From Poindextera sp036272595 (GTDB lineage: Bacteria; Pseudomonadota; Alphaproteobacteria; Caulobacterales; Caulobacteraceae): a DNA stretch of 64,000 nt. The position numbers and the translations under genes were made by a program. Numbering within the stretch: position 1 is the first letter of the stretch; every line of letters starts with the position of its first letter. Shown here in pieces: positions 1 to 7,746 of the stretch. The notes beneath the pieces were generated by a model. It was not told where the DNA came from, made no database searches, and saw only the letters and a program-made list of their open reading frames with translations. The stretch is taken from the NCBI GenBank assembly GCA_036272595.1, contig DATAYM010000065.1, positions 1 through 64,000 of the forward strand, in the 5' to 3' direction.

Positions 1-1
1 G

Positions 2-460
2 AACTCGGCGCGCAGCATCCTGGCCGAGGCCCTGCTGAATCATTTAGGAGGGGACCGCTTCCGTGCGTTCAGCGCGGGCAGTCATCCCAAGGGTTCCGTA
101 GATCCGCTTGCGCTCGGGCTGCTTGAGGCGCGGGGACTACCCACTCGAAGCCTTCGAAGCAAGAGCTGGGATGAATACGCGGCGCCTGGCGCACCGCCGC
201 TCGATTTTATCGTGACGGTCTGCGACAACGCCGCCGGCGAAATGTGTCCGGTCTGGCCCGGAAAGCCCACGAGTGCCCACTGGGGAATCCCCGACCCGGC
301 AGCGGCGCGAGCAAGCGAATCGGAGCGGCGAGCGGCGTTCGCGGTTGCGCTGGGTTCGCTCGATGCGCGTATCCGTCGCTTCATCGAACTGCCCCTCGAA
401 TCCCTCGAGCCGCAGGCGCTCAAGTGCGCGCTGCAAGAGATCGGACATACGAGTCCATGA
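2..460 (+). CDS. arsC: Arsenate reductase, low-molecular-weight phosphatase type (5' truncated by window edge)
   Basis: The frame is open from base 2 to the stop at 458-460, giving 152 residues with no start in the window. It opens with NSARSILAEA, the end of the CX5R phosphate loop of the low-molecular-weight phosphatase fold, so the catalytic Cys lies just upstream of the window. Further on are SAGSHPKG, RSKSWDEY and VCDNAAGEMCPVWPG, all typical of cytosolic ArsC proteins that reduce arsenate to arsenite. The family is about 165-175 aa, so only some 15 residues are missing. Its stop overlaps the start of the aquaporin-like gene (ATGA), which implies translational coupling and an ars operon. 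The family call is secure; whether thioredoxin or glutaredoxin is the electron donor cannot be seen. Confidence 0.9.
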   Translation, partial: NSARSILAEALLNHLGGDRFRAFSAGSHPKGSVDPLALGLLEARGLPTRSLRSKSWDEYAAPGAPPLDFIVTVCDNAAGEMCPVWPGKPTSAHWGIPDPAAARASESERRAAFAVALGSLDARIRRFIELPLESLEPQALKCALQEIGHTSP

Positions 461-1107
461 GGCGCCGGCTGCTGGCCGAGGGCCTCGGCTCCCTGTTGCT
501 CGCGGCAACCGTCATCGGGTCGGGGATCATGGCGGAGCGTCTAGCAGGCGGGAACCTCGCGGTAGCGCTCATTGCCAATACCGGTGCCACCGTGGCCGTG
601 CTCGCTGCGCTCATCGCGCTTCTAGGACCCGTTAGCGGCGCACACTTCAACCCCGCTGTCTCAATGGTGCAAGCGTTGAGAGGAGTGATGCCTTGGCGCG
701 AGGCCGGGGCCTATGGGCTCGTTCAAATTCTGGGCTGCTGCGCGGGCGCTGTGCTCGCGCATGCGATGTTCGATCTGCCGCTGATCCAGGCATCGCTGCA
801 CGCGCGAACCGGCTTACCGCAATGGCTCGGGGAAGTTGTGGCGACGTTCGGCCTGTTGATGATCATTCTTGGCGTACGCCGCAACGAAGATGCGCCTTGG
901 ATGGTTGCCGCCTGGATCGGTGCGGCGTACTGGTTTACCTCGTCCACGTCGTTCGCGAATCCCGCCATTACCATCGCCCGCTCACTATCGAATACGTTCG
1001 CTGGGATCGCGCCCTCTCACGTCGCCGGCTTCGTCGTCGCGCAGCTGCTAGGGGCTCTTCTTGCCATCCCGGTCGCTCGGGCCCTCCAAGCGCCAAAACT
1101 CACTTGA
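457..1107 (+). CDS. aqpS: AqpS-type aquaglyceroporin (probable arsenite channel)
   Basis: This 216-aa membrane protein of the MIP family has both pore half-helix motifs: HFNPAVS (NPA at residues 65-67) and FANPAITIARS (NPA at 168-170). Six hydrophobic segments can be picked out, as expected. In Sinorhizobium meliloti AqpS sits in an ars operon and lets arsenite made by ArsC leave the cell down its gradient. The ATGA overlap with arsC supports that role here. The ATG at 457 is preferred over upstream in-frame starts because it begins directly at the family N-terminus. The next gene downstream is convergent, so the visible operon ends here. Transport of water or glycerol instead cannot be excluded. 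Confidence 0.88.
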   Translation: MRRRLLAEGLGSLLLAATVIGSGIMAERLAGGNLAVALIANTGATVAVLAALIALLGPVSGAHFNPAVSMVQALRGVMPWREAGAYGLVQILGCCAGAVLAHAMFDLPLIQASLHARTGLPQWLGEVVATFGLLMIILGVRRNEDAPWMVAAWIGAAYWFTSSTSFANPAITIARSLSNTFAGIAPSHVAGFVVAQLLGALLAIPVARALQAPKLT

Positions 1108-1139
1108 TTCTTCGGCTGGCGCAGCGTTCCGCCTTCCAC

Positions 1140-1565
1140 TCACGACCGGGGAACAGCACCGGGTGCGCCGTCAAAGCAGGCGCGCGCGGCGTGGATATCG
1201 GAATAACGACGCTCCGCCCAATCGATGAGATTCGCCATCGGCTCCAGCAGGGATTGGCCTAGCGGGGCCAGACGATATTCGACGCTCGGCGGCTTGGTTG
1301 GAAAGACATGGCGGGTGATCAGTCCGTCGCGCTCCAGATCGCGCAGCGTCTGGGTGAGCATGCGCTTGGAGATGTCGCGGATTGCGCGGTGCAGCTCGCT
1401 GAAGCGCTGCGGTCGCATCGCGAGCGTCATGATCATGAGGATGCTCCATTTGTCGCCGATCCGGTCAAGCACGTCGCGCACGGGGCAGTGAACGGGCTGT
1501 TCGGACTGGGCGTCGTCCGATTGATATCGGCCGAATCTTTCGATCGCGCTCGATGCGGTGCTCAT
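1140..1565 (-). CDS. HxlR-family transcriptional regulator
   Basis: This 141-aa winged-helix protein has the HxlR signature: CPVRDVLDRIGDKWS near residues 27-41, RFSELHRAIRDISKRMLTQTLRDL as the recognition region, and a wing ending in SVEYRLAPLG. Cys27 in the CPV motif matches the redox- or quinone-sensing Cys of YodB, HypR and QorR regulators. It is transcribed divergently from the NmrA-type oxidoreductase at 1682, and an azoreductase follows. That context suggests a repressor of quinone or electrophile detoxification genes, relieved by Cys modification. The role is inferred; the family is clear. Confidence 0.88.
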   Translation of the reverse strand: MSTASSAIERFGRYQSDDAQSEQPVHCPVRDVLDRIGDKWSILMIMTLAMRPQRFSELHRAIRDISKRMLTQTLRDLERDGLITRHVFPTKPPSVEYRLAPLGQSLLEPMANLIDWAERRYSDIHAARACFDGAPGAVPRS

Positions 1566-1587
1566 GCGGGTTCCTTTGGCCTCTCCT

Positions 1588-1600
1588 GGTTACGACAACC
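1588..1600. promoter_or_regulatory. Small inverted repeat in the HxlR/NmrA divergent promoter region
   Basis: GGTTacgacAACC lies between the divergent starts of the HxlR regulator (1565) and the NmrA-like gene (1682). Short GGTT/AACC or GTTAC/GTAAC palindromes are plausible HxlR operators, and a similar GTTAC/GTAAC pair occurs before the azoreductase (2773-2815). The arms are only 4 bp, so this is a suggestion. Confidence 0.3.
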
Positions 1601-1681
1601 TGCCTCCTTACGGCGCAGGATAGAGGTCTTTATATGAGACCTGCCCTCACACATAGACCTCGTAGGGCCAGGAGCAAACGC

Positions 1682-2554
1682 ATGTTTTTAGTGATGGGAA
1701 TTACCGGAAAAGTTGGCGGCGCGGCGGCAAGGCATTTGCTGGCGCAAGGCAAGACGGTCCGCGCGCTGGTCCGCGATCGCGAAAAGGCGGCGATCTGGGC
1801 GGACCAGGGTGTCGAGCTGGTCGACGGCGACTGGAATGATGCGGCCGACATCGAGCGGGCGCTCAAGGGCGTCGAAGGCGCGTTTGTCATGTTGCCGGTG
1901 GTCTGGGATCCCTCGCCGGACTTCAAGGAAGCCAAGGGCGTCATCGCGAACTATGTCGAAGCGCTCACCAAAGCGCCGGCGCCCCGGGTCGTCGCGCTCT
2001 CGTCGATGGGTGCGAACAGAACCAGCGGGCTGGGGATGATCACGGCCCTGTCGCTTCTGGAGCAGGGATTTCACGACCTGCCGTCGCCAATCGCCTTCGT
2101 GCGCGCCGGAGGATTTTTCGAGAACTTCCTCTACGGCCTGCACGTCGCCCAGGGCGGAACGCTGCCCGTCTACTACAGCCCGACGAATCGGAAATCGGCG
2201 ATGGTCGCGACCAATGACATCGGCGCCGAGATCGCGACGCTTCTGACCGGCCCGGCGTGGGCGGGGCGTCGGTTCATCGAACTCGGTTCGATGGTGAGCG
2301 CGGATGAAGTCGCCGCGCAATTGGGTGAAGTCATGAATCTCGACGTCAAGGCCTTTGCCGTCCCGCGGGCCGGGTGGCCGGCGGCATTCGAGCAGTTCGG
2401 CATTCCGAAGGGCCAGACCGGACCGGCCGAAGCGATGTACGAGGCCGTCAACGCGGGATGGATGGACCTCGGGGTCGAGGGTGCGGAGCCGGTCGCGGGC
2501 ACGACGTCCCCCCGCGATGTTTTCTCTGCGGCCCGGAAAGCCGCCGCGGCGTAG
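1682..2554 (+). CDS. NmrA-like NAD(P)-binding oxidoreductase (quinone reductase-like)
   Basis: This is a 290-aa atypical short-chain dehydrogenase. The N-terminal Rossmann motif MGITGKVGGAAARHLL (GxxGxxG type) is followed by VRALVRD, ELVDGDWND and GAFVMLPVVWD, the pattern of NmrA/QOR2-like proteins that bind NADPH. The active-site Tyr-Lys pair of classical SDRs is not obvious. The ATG at 1682 places the Rossmann strand right at the N-terminus; an in-frame ATG at 1634 would add 16 basic residues with no family counterpart. Divergent from the HxlR regulator, it is probably the regulator's direct target and may reduce quinones. The substrate is unknown. Confidence 0.82.
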   Translation: MFLVMGITGKVGGAAARHLLAQGKTVRALVRDREKAAIWADQGVELVDGDWNDAADIERALKGVEGAFVMLPVVWDPSPDFKEAKGVIANYVEALTKAPAPRVVALSSMGANRTSGLGMITALSLLEQGFHDLPSPIAFVRAGGFFENFLYGLHVAQGGTLPVYYSPTNRKSAMVATNDIGAEIATLLTGPAWAGRRFIELGSMVSADEVAAQLGEVMNLDVKAFAVPRAGWPAAFEQFGIPKGQTGPAEAMYEAVNAGWMDLGVEGAEPVAGTTSPRDVFSAARKAAAA

Positions 2555-2772
2555 GTCGCGCAACGGGGACCGGCCGGCTGCCCGACCAGGCCGCCGTGCT
2601 GGTCCTCCGCGACGGGCCGCGCCTCTTGTCGCGGCGACACTATCGATACTCGTCGGCTGGACCGCCTGGCGCAAGCCGCTGGCCAGCTCCGAATGACTGG
2701 GTCTTGGGCTGCCGCGGTCACCTGCGTGTGACCGGGTTTCAAAGTTGTGCCTCCTTGCGGCTCTTCGGGTGG

Positions 2773-2815
2773 GTTACTCATATAGGCTTGGTCACAAACC
2801 TATACCAAGGGTAAC
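2773..2815. promoter_or_regulatory. Interleaved inverted repeats upstream of the azoreductase (candidate HxlR operator)
   Basis: Directly before the azoR start lie three overlapping inverted-repeat pairs: GTTAC 2773-2777 with GTAAC 2811-2815, TATAGG 2781-2786 with CCTATA 2799-2804, and CTTGGT 2787-2792 with ACCAAG 2804-2809. The stretch is much more AT-rich than its surroundings and sits where a promoter should be. With a redox-type HxlR gene 1.2 kb upstream, an operator for that regulator is the simplest reading. The remaining 200 bases from 2555 to 2770 hold nothing recognisable. Confidence 0.45.
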
Positions 2816-2819
2816 ACCG

Positions 2820-3410
2820 ATGAAACTGCTCCATGTCGACGCCAGCGTGCTTGGCCCCAATTCGGTCAGCCGGCAGGTTTCCGCCGCCGCCGTCGAACGC
2901 CTGAAGGCCCGGACGCCGGGTCTCGAAGTCATCCGCCGCGACTTGGCGGTCCAGCCCTTGCCGCACCTGACCGGCGAGCACCTGACCGGGGCGGCGAGCG
3001 TCCAGGACGAGCTGGCCGCCGGCCAGGCGGCGCTGGACGAATTCCTCGCCGCCGACATCGTGGTCATCGGCGCGCCGATGTACAACTTCACCATCCCGAC
3101 CCAGCTCAAGGCCTGGATCGACCGCATCCTGATCGCCGGCAAGACCTTCCGCTATGGCCCGAATGGGCCCGAGGGCCTGGCGGGGGACAAGCGGGTGATC
3201 ATCGCCATCTCCCGCGGCGGCTTCTATGGACCCGGCGCCCCGGCCGAGGCGGCCGAGCACCTGGAGACCTACCTGCGCACGGTGTTCGGCTTCATCGGCG
3301 TCACCGACGTCGAGTTCATCGTCGCCGAGGGCATCCAGGTCGGCCCCGAACACCGGGTCAAGGCCATCGAAGGCGCGCTCGAACGGGTGACCCAGCTCGA
3401 GGCCGCCTAG
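2820..3410 (+). CDS. azoR: FMN-dependent NADH:quinone oxidoreductase / azoreductase
   Basis: This 196-aa flavodoxin-fold protein of the AzoR family reduces quinones, and azo bonds artificially, with NADH through FMN. Visible marks are the N-terminal MKLLHVDASVLGPNSVSR phosphate-binding strand, the FMN loop PMYNFTIPTQLKAWIDRI and the SRGGFYGPG loop near residue 139. Length matches the family (about 200 aa). The ATG at 2820 is chosen because residue 1 starts the first beta-strand. Together with the HxlR regulator and NmrA-like enzyme it forms a quinone or electrophile stress module. Its stop overlaps that of the convergent exonuclease gene. Confidence 0.92.
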   Translation: MKLLHVDASVLGPNSVSRQVSAAAVERLKARTPGLEVIRRDLAVQPLPHLTGEHLTGAASVQDELAAGQAALDEFLAADIVVIGAPMYNFTIPTQLKAWIDRILIAGKTFRYGPNGPEGLAGDKRVIIAISRGGFYGPGAPAEAAEHLETYLRTVFGFIGVTDVEFIVAEGIQVGPEHRVKAIEGALERVTQLEAA

Positions 3411-4417
3411 GCGTCCTCGTCCTCGTAGCCCACCAGCGACAGGGGCCTGGCCGCTATGCCGTTCAGCTCGGCCCAGCGCGCCAGGGCTTCCTCGCGCCCG
3501 TGGGTGATCCAGAGTTCGCCGGGGGCCAGCTCGGCGACGGTGCTGGTCAGCTCGTCCCAGTCGGCGTGGTCGGAGATCACCAGCGGCAGTTCCACCCCCT
3601 GTTGGCGGGCGCGGGCGCGGACCCGCATCCAGCCGGAGGCGAAGGCGCTGACCGGATCGGCGAAGCGCCGCGCCCAGCGGTCGGCGATGGCCGATGGCGG
3701 CGCGACGACGATCTCCCCGGCTAGGTCGGCGCCGGTGTCGGTGGTGGCGGGCGCCAGCGGGCCCAGATCCACCCCGTGGCCCTCATAAAGGGCGTTCAGC
3801 CGCTCCAGAGCCCCGTGCACATAGATGGGTCTTTCATGCCCGGCCTCGCGCAGCAGCATGATCACCCGCTGCGCCTTGCCCAGCGCATAGGCGCCGACCA
3901 GGTGGGTGCGCTCGGGGAACTGCTCGACCGACTTCACCAGCTTGCCGATCTCGTCGGCGTCCGGCGGGTGGCGGAACACCGGCAGGGCGAAGGTCGCCTC
4001 GCTGACGAAGACGTCGCACGGGACCGGCTGGAAGGGCGCGCAGGTGGGGTCGCGGCGGCGCTTGTAGTCGCCGGAGACCACCACGGTCATGCCCTTCCAG
4101 CGCACCACCACCTGCGCCGAGCCCAGCACATGGCCGGCCGGGACCAGGCTGACCTCGACCCCGTCGCGCCTCACCGCCTCGCCATAGGCCAGCGGCTGCA
4201 CCTGGCCGGCGAAATCCTCGCCGTAGCGCACGCCCATGATGTCCAGGGTCGGCGCCGTCGCCAGCACCAGGCCGTGGCCGGCGCGGGCGTGGTCGGAATG
4301 GCCGTGGGTGATCACCGCCCGGTCCACCGGCCGCACCGGGTCGATGAAGAAGTCGCCCGGCGCGCAATAGAGCCCCTCGGGCTTCGGACAGATCAGGGTT
4401 TCCGGTTTCAGCGCCAT
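3407..4417 (-). CDS. Ligase-associated DNA exonuclease, metallo-beta-lactamase/beta-CASP fold
   Basis: The protein (336 aa) begins with ICPKPEGLYCAPGDFFIDP and carries the metal motif HGHSDHA near residue 38. It also has VPAGHVLGSAQVV, VVSGDYKRRRDP, the LVGAYALGKAQR segment and a late ISDHADWDE. These match the family annotated as ligase-associated DNA exonuclease, related to the SNM1/CPSF73 nucleases. In many proteobacteria it is encoded with an ATP-dependent DNA ligase and an Lhr-type helicase as a repair module. Neither partner is next to it here. The upstream neighbour is tRNA-Ser, so it is probably transcribed alone, and it meets azoR tail to tail with a 4-base overlap. Confidence 0.87.
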   Translation of the reverse strand: MALKPETLICPKPEGLYCAPGDFFIDPVRPVDRAVITHGHSDHARAGHGLVLATAPTLDIMGVRYGEDFAGQVQPLAYGEAVRRDGVEVSLVPAGHVLGSAQVVVRWKGMTVVVSGDYKRRRDPTCAPFQPVPCDVFVSEATFALPVFRHPPDADEIGKLVKSVEQFPERTHLVGAYALGKAQRVIMLLREAGHERPIYVHGALERLNALYEGHGVDLGPLAPATTDTGADLAGEIVVAPPSAIADRWARRFADPVSAFASGWMRVRARARQQGVELPLVISDHADWDELTSTVAELAPGELWITHGREEALARWAELNGIAARPLSLVGYEDEDA

Positions 4418-4542
4418 CCCGGCAATATAGGCGCGCCGGCCGGCGAAACAGCGCCAGACGCGGGCTTGCGGAACCGGCCCCTCGCCGCTAGCTTCCGCCG
4501 CCCGCGCTTAAGGACCGATTTCGCGTCCTTACACGACCCCCT

Positions 4543-4632
4543 GGAGAGGTGGCTGAGCGGTTGAAAGCACCGCACTCGAAATGCGGCATACCCGCAAGGG
4601 TATCGGGGGTTCGAATCCCCCCCTCTCCGCCA
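4543..4632 (+). tRNA. tRNA-Ser (anticodon CGA)
   Basis: The acceptor arms GGAGAGG (4543-4549) and CCTCTCC (4622-4628) pair, followed by discriminator G and encoded CCA (4630-4632). The D-loop contains GGCTGAGCGG, the anticodon loop CTCGAAA gives CGA at 4577-4579, and the T-arm has GGTTCGAATCC. A variable arm (ATACCCGCAAGGGTAT) marks it as a class II tRNA, consistent with serine; it reads UCG. Confidence 0.97.
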
Positions 4633-4707
4633 CCCATAGACCAGCGCGATCCGACGATGGGTGACATCGGCGTCCGGACTTGGCACCGTGCCCACCTGAT
4701 TCTCCAC

Positions 4708-5001
4708 ATGGAAACCCTCACCGTGAACACTGCTGAACTGATCGATCAAATCGCCGCCCAGGACGAAAAGATCACCAAGTCGCAAGCCAAGGCCCTGATC
4801 GAGGGCTTTCTGAACGCCATCCGGGATTCGGCGGCGCGCGGCGAAGAGACCTCTCTGCCAGGCTTCGGCAAATTCAAGGTGCAGTCGAAGCCGGCTCGCA
4901 CCGGCCGCAATCCCAGCACGGGCGCGGCCATCGAGATCGCGGCGAGCCGGAAGATCGTCTTCCAGCCGGCCAAGGTCCTGAAGGACGCCGTCAACCAATA
5001 G
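4708..5001 (+). CDS. HU-family DNA-binding protein
   Basis: This 97-aa histone-like protein has NTAELIDQIAAQ (helix 1), the flat GFGKFKV strand, and the beta-arm with TGRNPSTG, whose Arg-Asn-Pro intercalates in the minor groove, before the C-terminal helix ending KDAVNQ. HU dimers bend DNA without sequence specificity. The start is uncertain: ATG 4708 gives METLTVNTAEL, while GTG 4723 gives the more typical N-terminus MNTAELIDQ and has GGAA about 9 bases upstream. It follows tRNA-Ser with no obvious separate promoter. Confidence 0.9.
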   Translation: METLTVNTAELIDQIAAQDEKITKSQAKALIEGFLNAIRDSAARGEETSLPGFGKFKVQSKPARTGRNPSTGAAIEIAASRKIVFQPAKVLKDAVNQ

Positions 5002-5060
5002 GCCGGCCCAGGGGGGGCTATGGCCGCCCTCCGGCGGCGCCCGGCATTCGGCCGCGGCGA

Positions 5061-5091
5061 GGTCGGCGACATCGGCTTGATGTCGCCGACC
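5061..5091. terminator. Perfect 13-bp hairpin between convergent HU and MbfA genes
   Basis: The arms 5061-5073 (GGTCGGCGACATC) and 5079-5091 (GATGTCGCCGACC) pair perfectly around a 5-base loop. The hairpin sits between two convergent genes, the place for a bidirectional terminator. There is no T-tract, so intrinsic termination would be weak; it could instead stabilise 3' ends. Confidence 0.5.
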
Positions 5092-5125
5092 GCGTCGCCC
5101 GTGCGCGAATAAGGTCGGCGCTCCG

Positions 5126-6256
5126 TCAGCCGGCGAGGGTGGCGCCGACCAGCCGGCCGATCGAGAAGGTGATGCCCGCCGCCGCATAGCCGATGATCAG
5201 CTGGCGCGAGGCTGAAAACAGCACGCTGCGGCCGGTGAACAGCGATGTCGCGGTCCCGATCCCCACCAGCACCAGACCGCTGAGCCCCAGGCTGGTCAGC
5301 AGGGCCGGCCAGCCGCTGAGGAACAGATAGGGCGCCACCGGAAAGATGGCGCCGAAGGCGAACAGCACGAACGACGCCGCCCCGGCCTGCCAGGCCGAGC
5401 CGCCCAGCTCGTCCGGGTCGATCCCCAGCTCTTCGCGCGCCAGGGTGTCGAGCGCCGTCTTCTTGTCGCCGAGCAGCCGCTCGGCCAGGGCCTTGGCCTG
5501 GTCTTCGGGCAGGCCCTTGGCCTGGTAGATCAGGACCAGCTCCTCCTTCTCCTCCTGCGGCGCCTGCTCCAGTTCCGTCGCCTCGGTGTCGATCTGCTTC
5601 TGATAGAGCTCGCGGGCGCTGTTCACCGACAGCCACTCGCCCATGGCCATCGAGCAGGCGCCGGCGACCAGGCCGGCGATGCCGGTTAGCAGGATGGTGT
5701 GCGCCGAGGTGGCCGCGCCGGCCACCCCCATGACCAGGCTGAGGTTGGAGACCAGGCCGTCATTGGCGCCCAGCACCGCCGCGCGAAGGGAGTTGCCGCC
5801 GGCGGCGCTGCTGTGGCGGCCCTCCAGCGTGGCGACCGAGGGGCCGCTCAATCCCCGGCCGCTGTCCGCCGCCGCCCCGATCAGCAGGGCATGGGAGCGC
5901 TCGTCGGTGGGCAGGCCGCCGGCCACCGCTTCGGGCTGGTTGTCATAGGCGTCGATGTCGCGGGCCTCGCCGGCGGCGATCGCCGGCAGCACGAACGATG
6001 GGCCGAACCGTCTCGCCAGCCAGGACAAGGCGCGCGCCCGGAAGCTGGGCGCGAGCTTCAAGCCCTTCACCCCGCGGCGATCGAGATGGTCGCGCCAGAA
6101 CTGCGCGTGCGCGCTCTCGACCGCGGCGAGCTTGCCGTAGACCTTGGCGAGGTTGGGGTCCGCTTCGGCCCTGGCCAGCGCCGTGTAGATGGCCGCGCCA
6201 TCGACCTCGCCCTGCAGGTTCGTCCGATAGCGTCGGACGTCGTCGGTCTTGGCCAT
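5126..6256 (-). CDS. mbfA: MbfA-like membrane ferritin (ferritin-like domain fused to VIT1/CCC1 domain)
   Basis: The 376-aa protein has two parts. Residues 1-150 form a ferritin-like (erythrin) domain with iron ligands expected in EVDGAAIYTALARAE and ESAHAQFWRDHL. Residues 155-376 are a VIT1/CCC1 membrane domain with about five hydrophobic segments, including LRAAVLGANDGLVSNLSL and the MAMGEWLSVNSARE loop. Agrobacterium and Bradyrhizobium MbfA has this fusion and exports ferrous iron under iron and peroxide stress, under Irr control. The ATG at 6256 (MAKTDDVRRY) is chosen because the ferritin fold begins there; a longer in-frame start would add 59 residues without family features. No clear Irr box was recognised upstream. 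Confidence 0.88.
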   Translation of the reverse strand: MAKTDDVRRYRTNLQGEVDGAAIYTALARAEADPNLAKVYGKLAAVESAHAQFWRDHLDRRGVKGLKLAPSFRARALSWLARRFGPSFVLPAIAAGEARDIDAYDNQPEAVAGGLPTDERSHALLIGAAADSGRGLSGPSVATLEGRHSSAAGGNSLRAAVLGANDGLVSNLSLVMGVAGAATSAHTILLTGIAGLVAGACSMAMGEWLSVNSARELYQKQIDTEATELEQAPQEEKEELVLIYQAKGLPEDQAKALAERLLGDKKTALDTLAREELGIDPDELGGSAWQAGAASFVLFAFGAIFPVAPYLFLSGWPALLTSLGLSGLVLVGIGTATSLFTGRSVLFSASRQLIIGYAAAGITFSIGRLVGATLAG

Positions 6257-6510
6257 GGCTCGGTCAGCCTCCGCCGCGTGCGGTCCGGTGGACCTCTGAA
6301 GACCAACCAGCGGCCAGTTGGTTCCCAGGTCAGAATGAACCCCGCCGATCCGCCGGTCGACTGCGATGCCGCCGCCGGGCTTCAGCGCCTCACGCCCCGA
6401 AGGATCATCGACGATGGCCCGGGTTTGAGCCACTATCGGGGTCCGGCCGCCGCCGGCGGTCCGGAGGATTTCGGAGGGGTTCGCGCCCTGACGGAACTGG
6501 AGACCTGAAA

Positions 6511-7068
6511 ATGACCCTCAATCAAGCGTCTGGAAGCGTCGCGGTCGATCGACGCAAAGTCGGGATGTGGTTCATCATCGAGGGCGGCCTGTTCGTCCTG
6601 CTTGGCGTCCTCGCCGCCGCCCTGCCGGTGTTTGCCGGGATCGCCGGCGCCCTGGTGTTCGGCTGGGTGCTGTTCTTGAGCGGCGTGCTCGGTCTGGTCG
6701 GCGCATTCGCCTCGCGCGGCCAGGCCCATCCCGTATGGCGCGTCGTCTCGGCGCTGATCGCCCTGGCGGCCGGGATCCTGGTGCTCTGGGCGCCGCTGAC
6801 GGGGGTGCTCAGCCTCGCCTTGCTGATCGCGGCCTACCTGGTCCTGACCGCCATCAGCTCGTTCGCCATGGCGTTCGATCACCGGCGCCGCTCGACGCTG
6901 GGGTGGATCTGGCTGATCGTCAGCGGCGTGGTCGGCCTTGTCCTCGCCGGCCTCATCCTGTTCCTCCACCCGTTGGCGGACGCCGCCCTGATCGGGTTCG
7001 TCATCGCCATCAACCTCATCCTCGGCGGCATGGCGCTGGTCGGGCTGGGGATGGCGAACCGGCGATAG
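6511..7068 (+). CDS. HdeD family acid-resistance membrane protein
   Basis: The 185-aa protein is almost entirely hydrophobic, with six predicted membrane segments arranged as three hairpins. They begin at FIIEGGLFVLLGVLAAALP and end with AINLILGGMALVGLGMA. This is the HdeD/DUF308 pattern. In E. coli HdeD contributes to acid resistance at high cell density, but the molecular activity of the family is not known. The ATG at 6511 gives a short cytoplasmic N-terminus before the first membrane segment. It stands alone between convergent and divergent neighbours. Confidence 0.85.
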   Translation: MTLNQASGSVAVDRRKVGMWFIIEGGLFVLLGVLAAALPVFAGIAGALVFGWVLFLSGVLGLVGAFASRGQAHPVWRVVSALIALAAGILVLWAPLTGVLSLALLIAAYLVLTAISSFAMAFDHRRRSTLGWIWLIVSGVVGLVLAGLILFLHPLADAALIGFVIAINLILGGMALVGLGMANRR

Positions 7069-7097
7069 AGAGAGGCCGCCGGCCCGCTCGCGCCCGT

Positions 7098-7502
7098 TCA
7101 GGCGGCGAGGGTCGGCGTGGTGTTCGGCTCGCCGGCGGCGTCGGCCTCCGAGGCTTCGGGCAGGACCTCGCCGCGGACGGCCAGCGGCCGGCCGATCCAG
7201 AGCGCGTCCTTCAGGTGGTCGCGCCGGGGATTGGTCGTGTTCGGGTGGATCAGGATGCTCAGGCCGGCGTGGTTGAGCATCAGGAAGGGGACGAGGGTCG
7301 CGAAAACCCCGGTCTCGAACGCCACCTGGTACATGGCCCGGTCGTGCGGCCCGACCTTGACCTCATGCCAGCGGCCCAGCCGGACGCTGAACCGCTCGGC
7401 GATCAGGGCCCGCAGCCGTTCCGCCGCCGGCCGCGTCATCTCGGGATCGTAATAGATATGGGCGTGGTAGCTGGCGATTTCGCCGATCGCTCGCGGTGTC
7501 AT
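7098..7502 (-). CDS. DOPA 4,5-dioxygenase family protein
   Basis: This 134-aa protein of the DOPA 4,5-dioxygenase family starts with IASYHAHIYYDPEM and contains RLGRWHEVKVGPHDRAMYQV, LNHAGLSILIHPNT and NPRRDHLKDALWIG. The conserved His residues (HAH, HP) are the likely Fe(II) ligands. Plant and fungal members cleave DOPA extradiolly in pigment synthesis; bacterial members are mostly uncharacterised. The ATG at 7502 (MTPRAIGE) fits the family start better than an in-frame ATG at 7526. It is divergent from the unknown gene at 7747, with a striking palindrome in between. Confidence 0.85.
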   Translation of the reverse strand: MTPRAIGEIASYHAHIYYDPEMTRPAAERLRALIAERFSVRLGRWHEVKVGPHDRAMYQVAFETGVFATLVPFLMLNHAGLSILIHPNTTNPRRDHLKDALWIGRPLAVRGEVLPEASEADAAGEPNTTPTLAA

Positions 7503-7631
7503 GTCGGCTTCCCCATGCGGCGCCATCCTATGTGTGGGCGCTGGCCGGCCGGGTAAAGGGTTCCGCCGCCCCGAACGGCGCCGACGGCCGCGATCGCGAA
7601 ATCCGCGCGCGGCTCCGCGTCAACTGGGTTC

Positions 7632-7677
7632 GCCCAATCTGGGTAGAATAACTGCGGTTATTCTACCGGCTCTGGGC
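7632..7677. promoter_or_regulatory. Long symmetrical palindrome in a divergent intergenic region
   Basis: The core arms GGTAGAATAAC (7642-7652) and GTTATTCTACC (7657-7667) are perfect, with a TGCG centre. Outer arms GCCC (7632-7635) and GGGC (7674-7677) share the same centre. The core is AT-rich in very GC-rich DNA and lies between divergent starts at 7502 and 7747. An operator for a dimeric regulator is the most likely reading; a cruciform or a weak terminator is possible. Confidence 0.5.
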
Positions 7678-7746
7678 GCCTCGAATATTGAGCAGGACTT
7701 CGCTAGCCGACACCTTGTGCTCAAGCAACGAGCGAAGGAGAAGGCG

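Noticed and set aside
2555..2770. Small genes in the NmrA-azoR gap.
   Set aside because: Frames there lack ribosome sites and continue from shadows of flanking genes.
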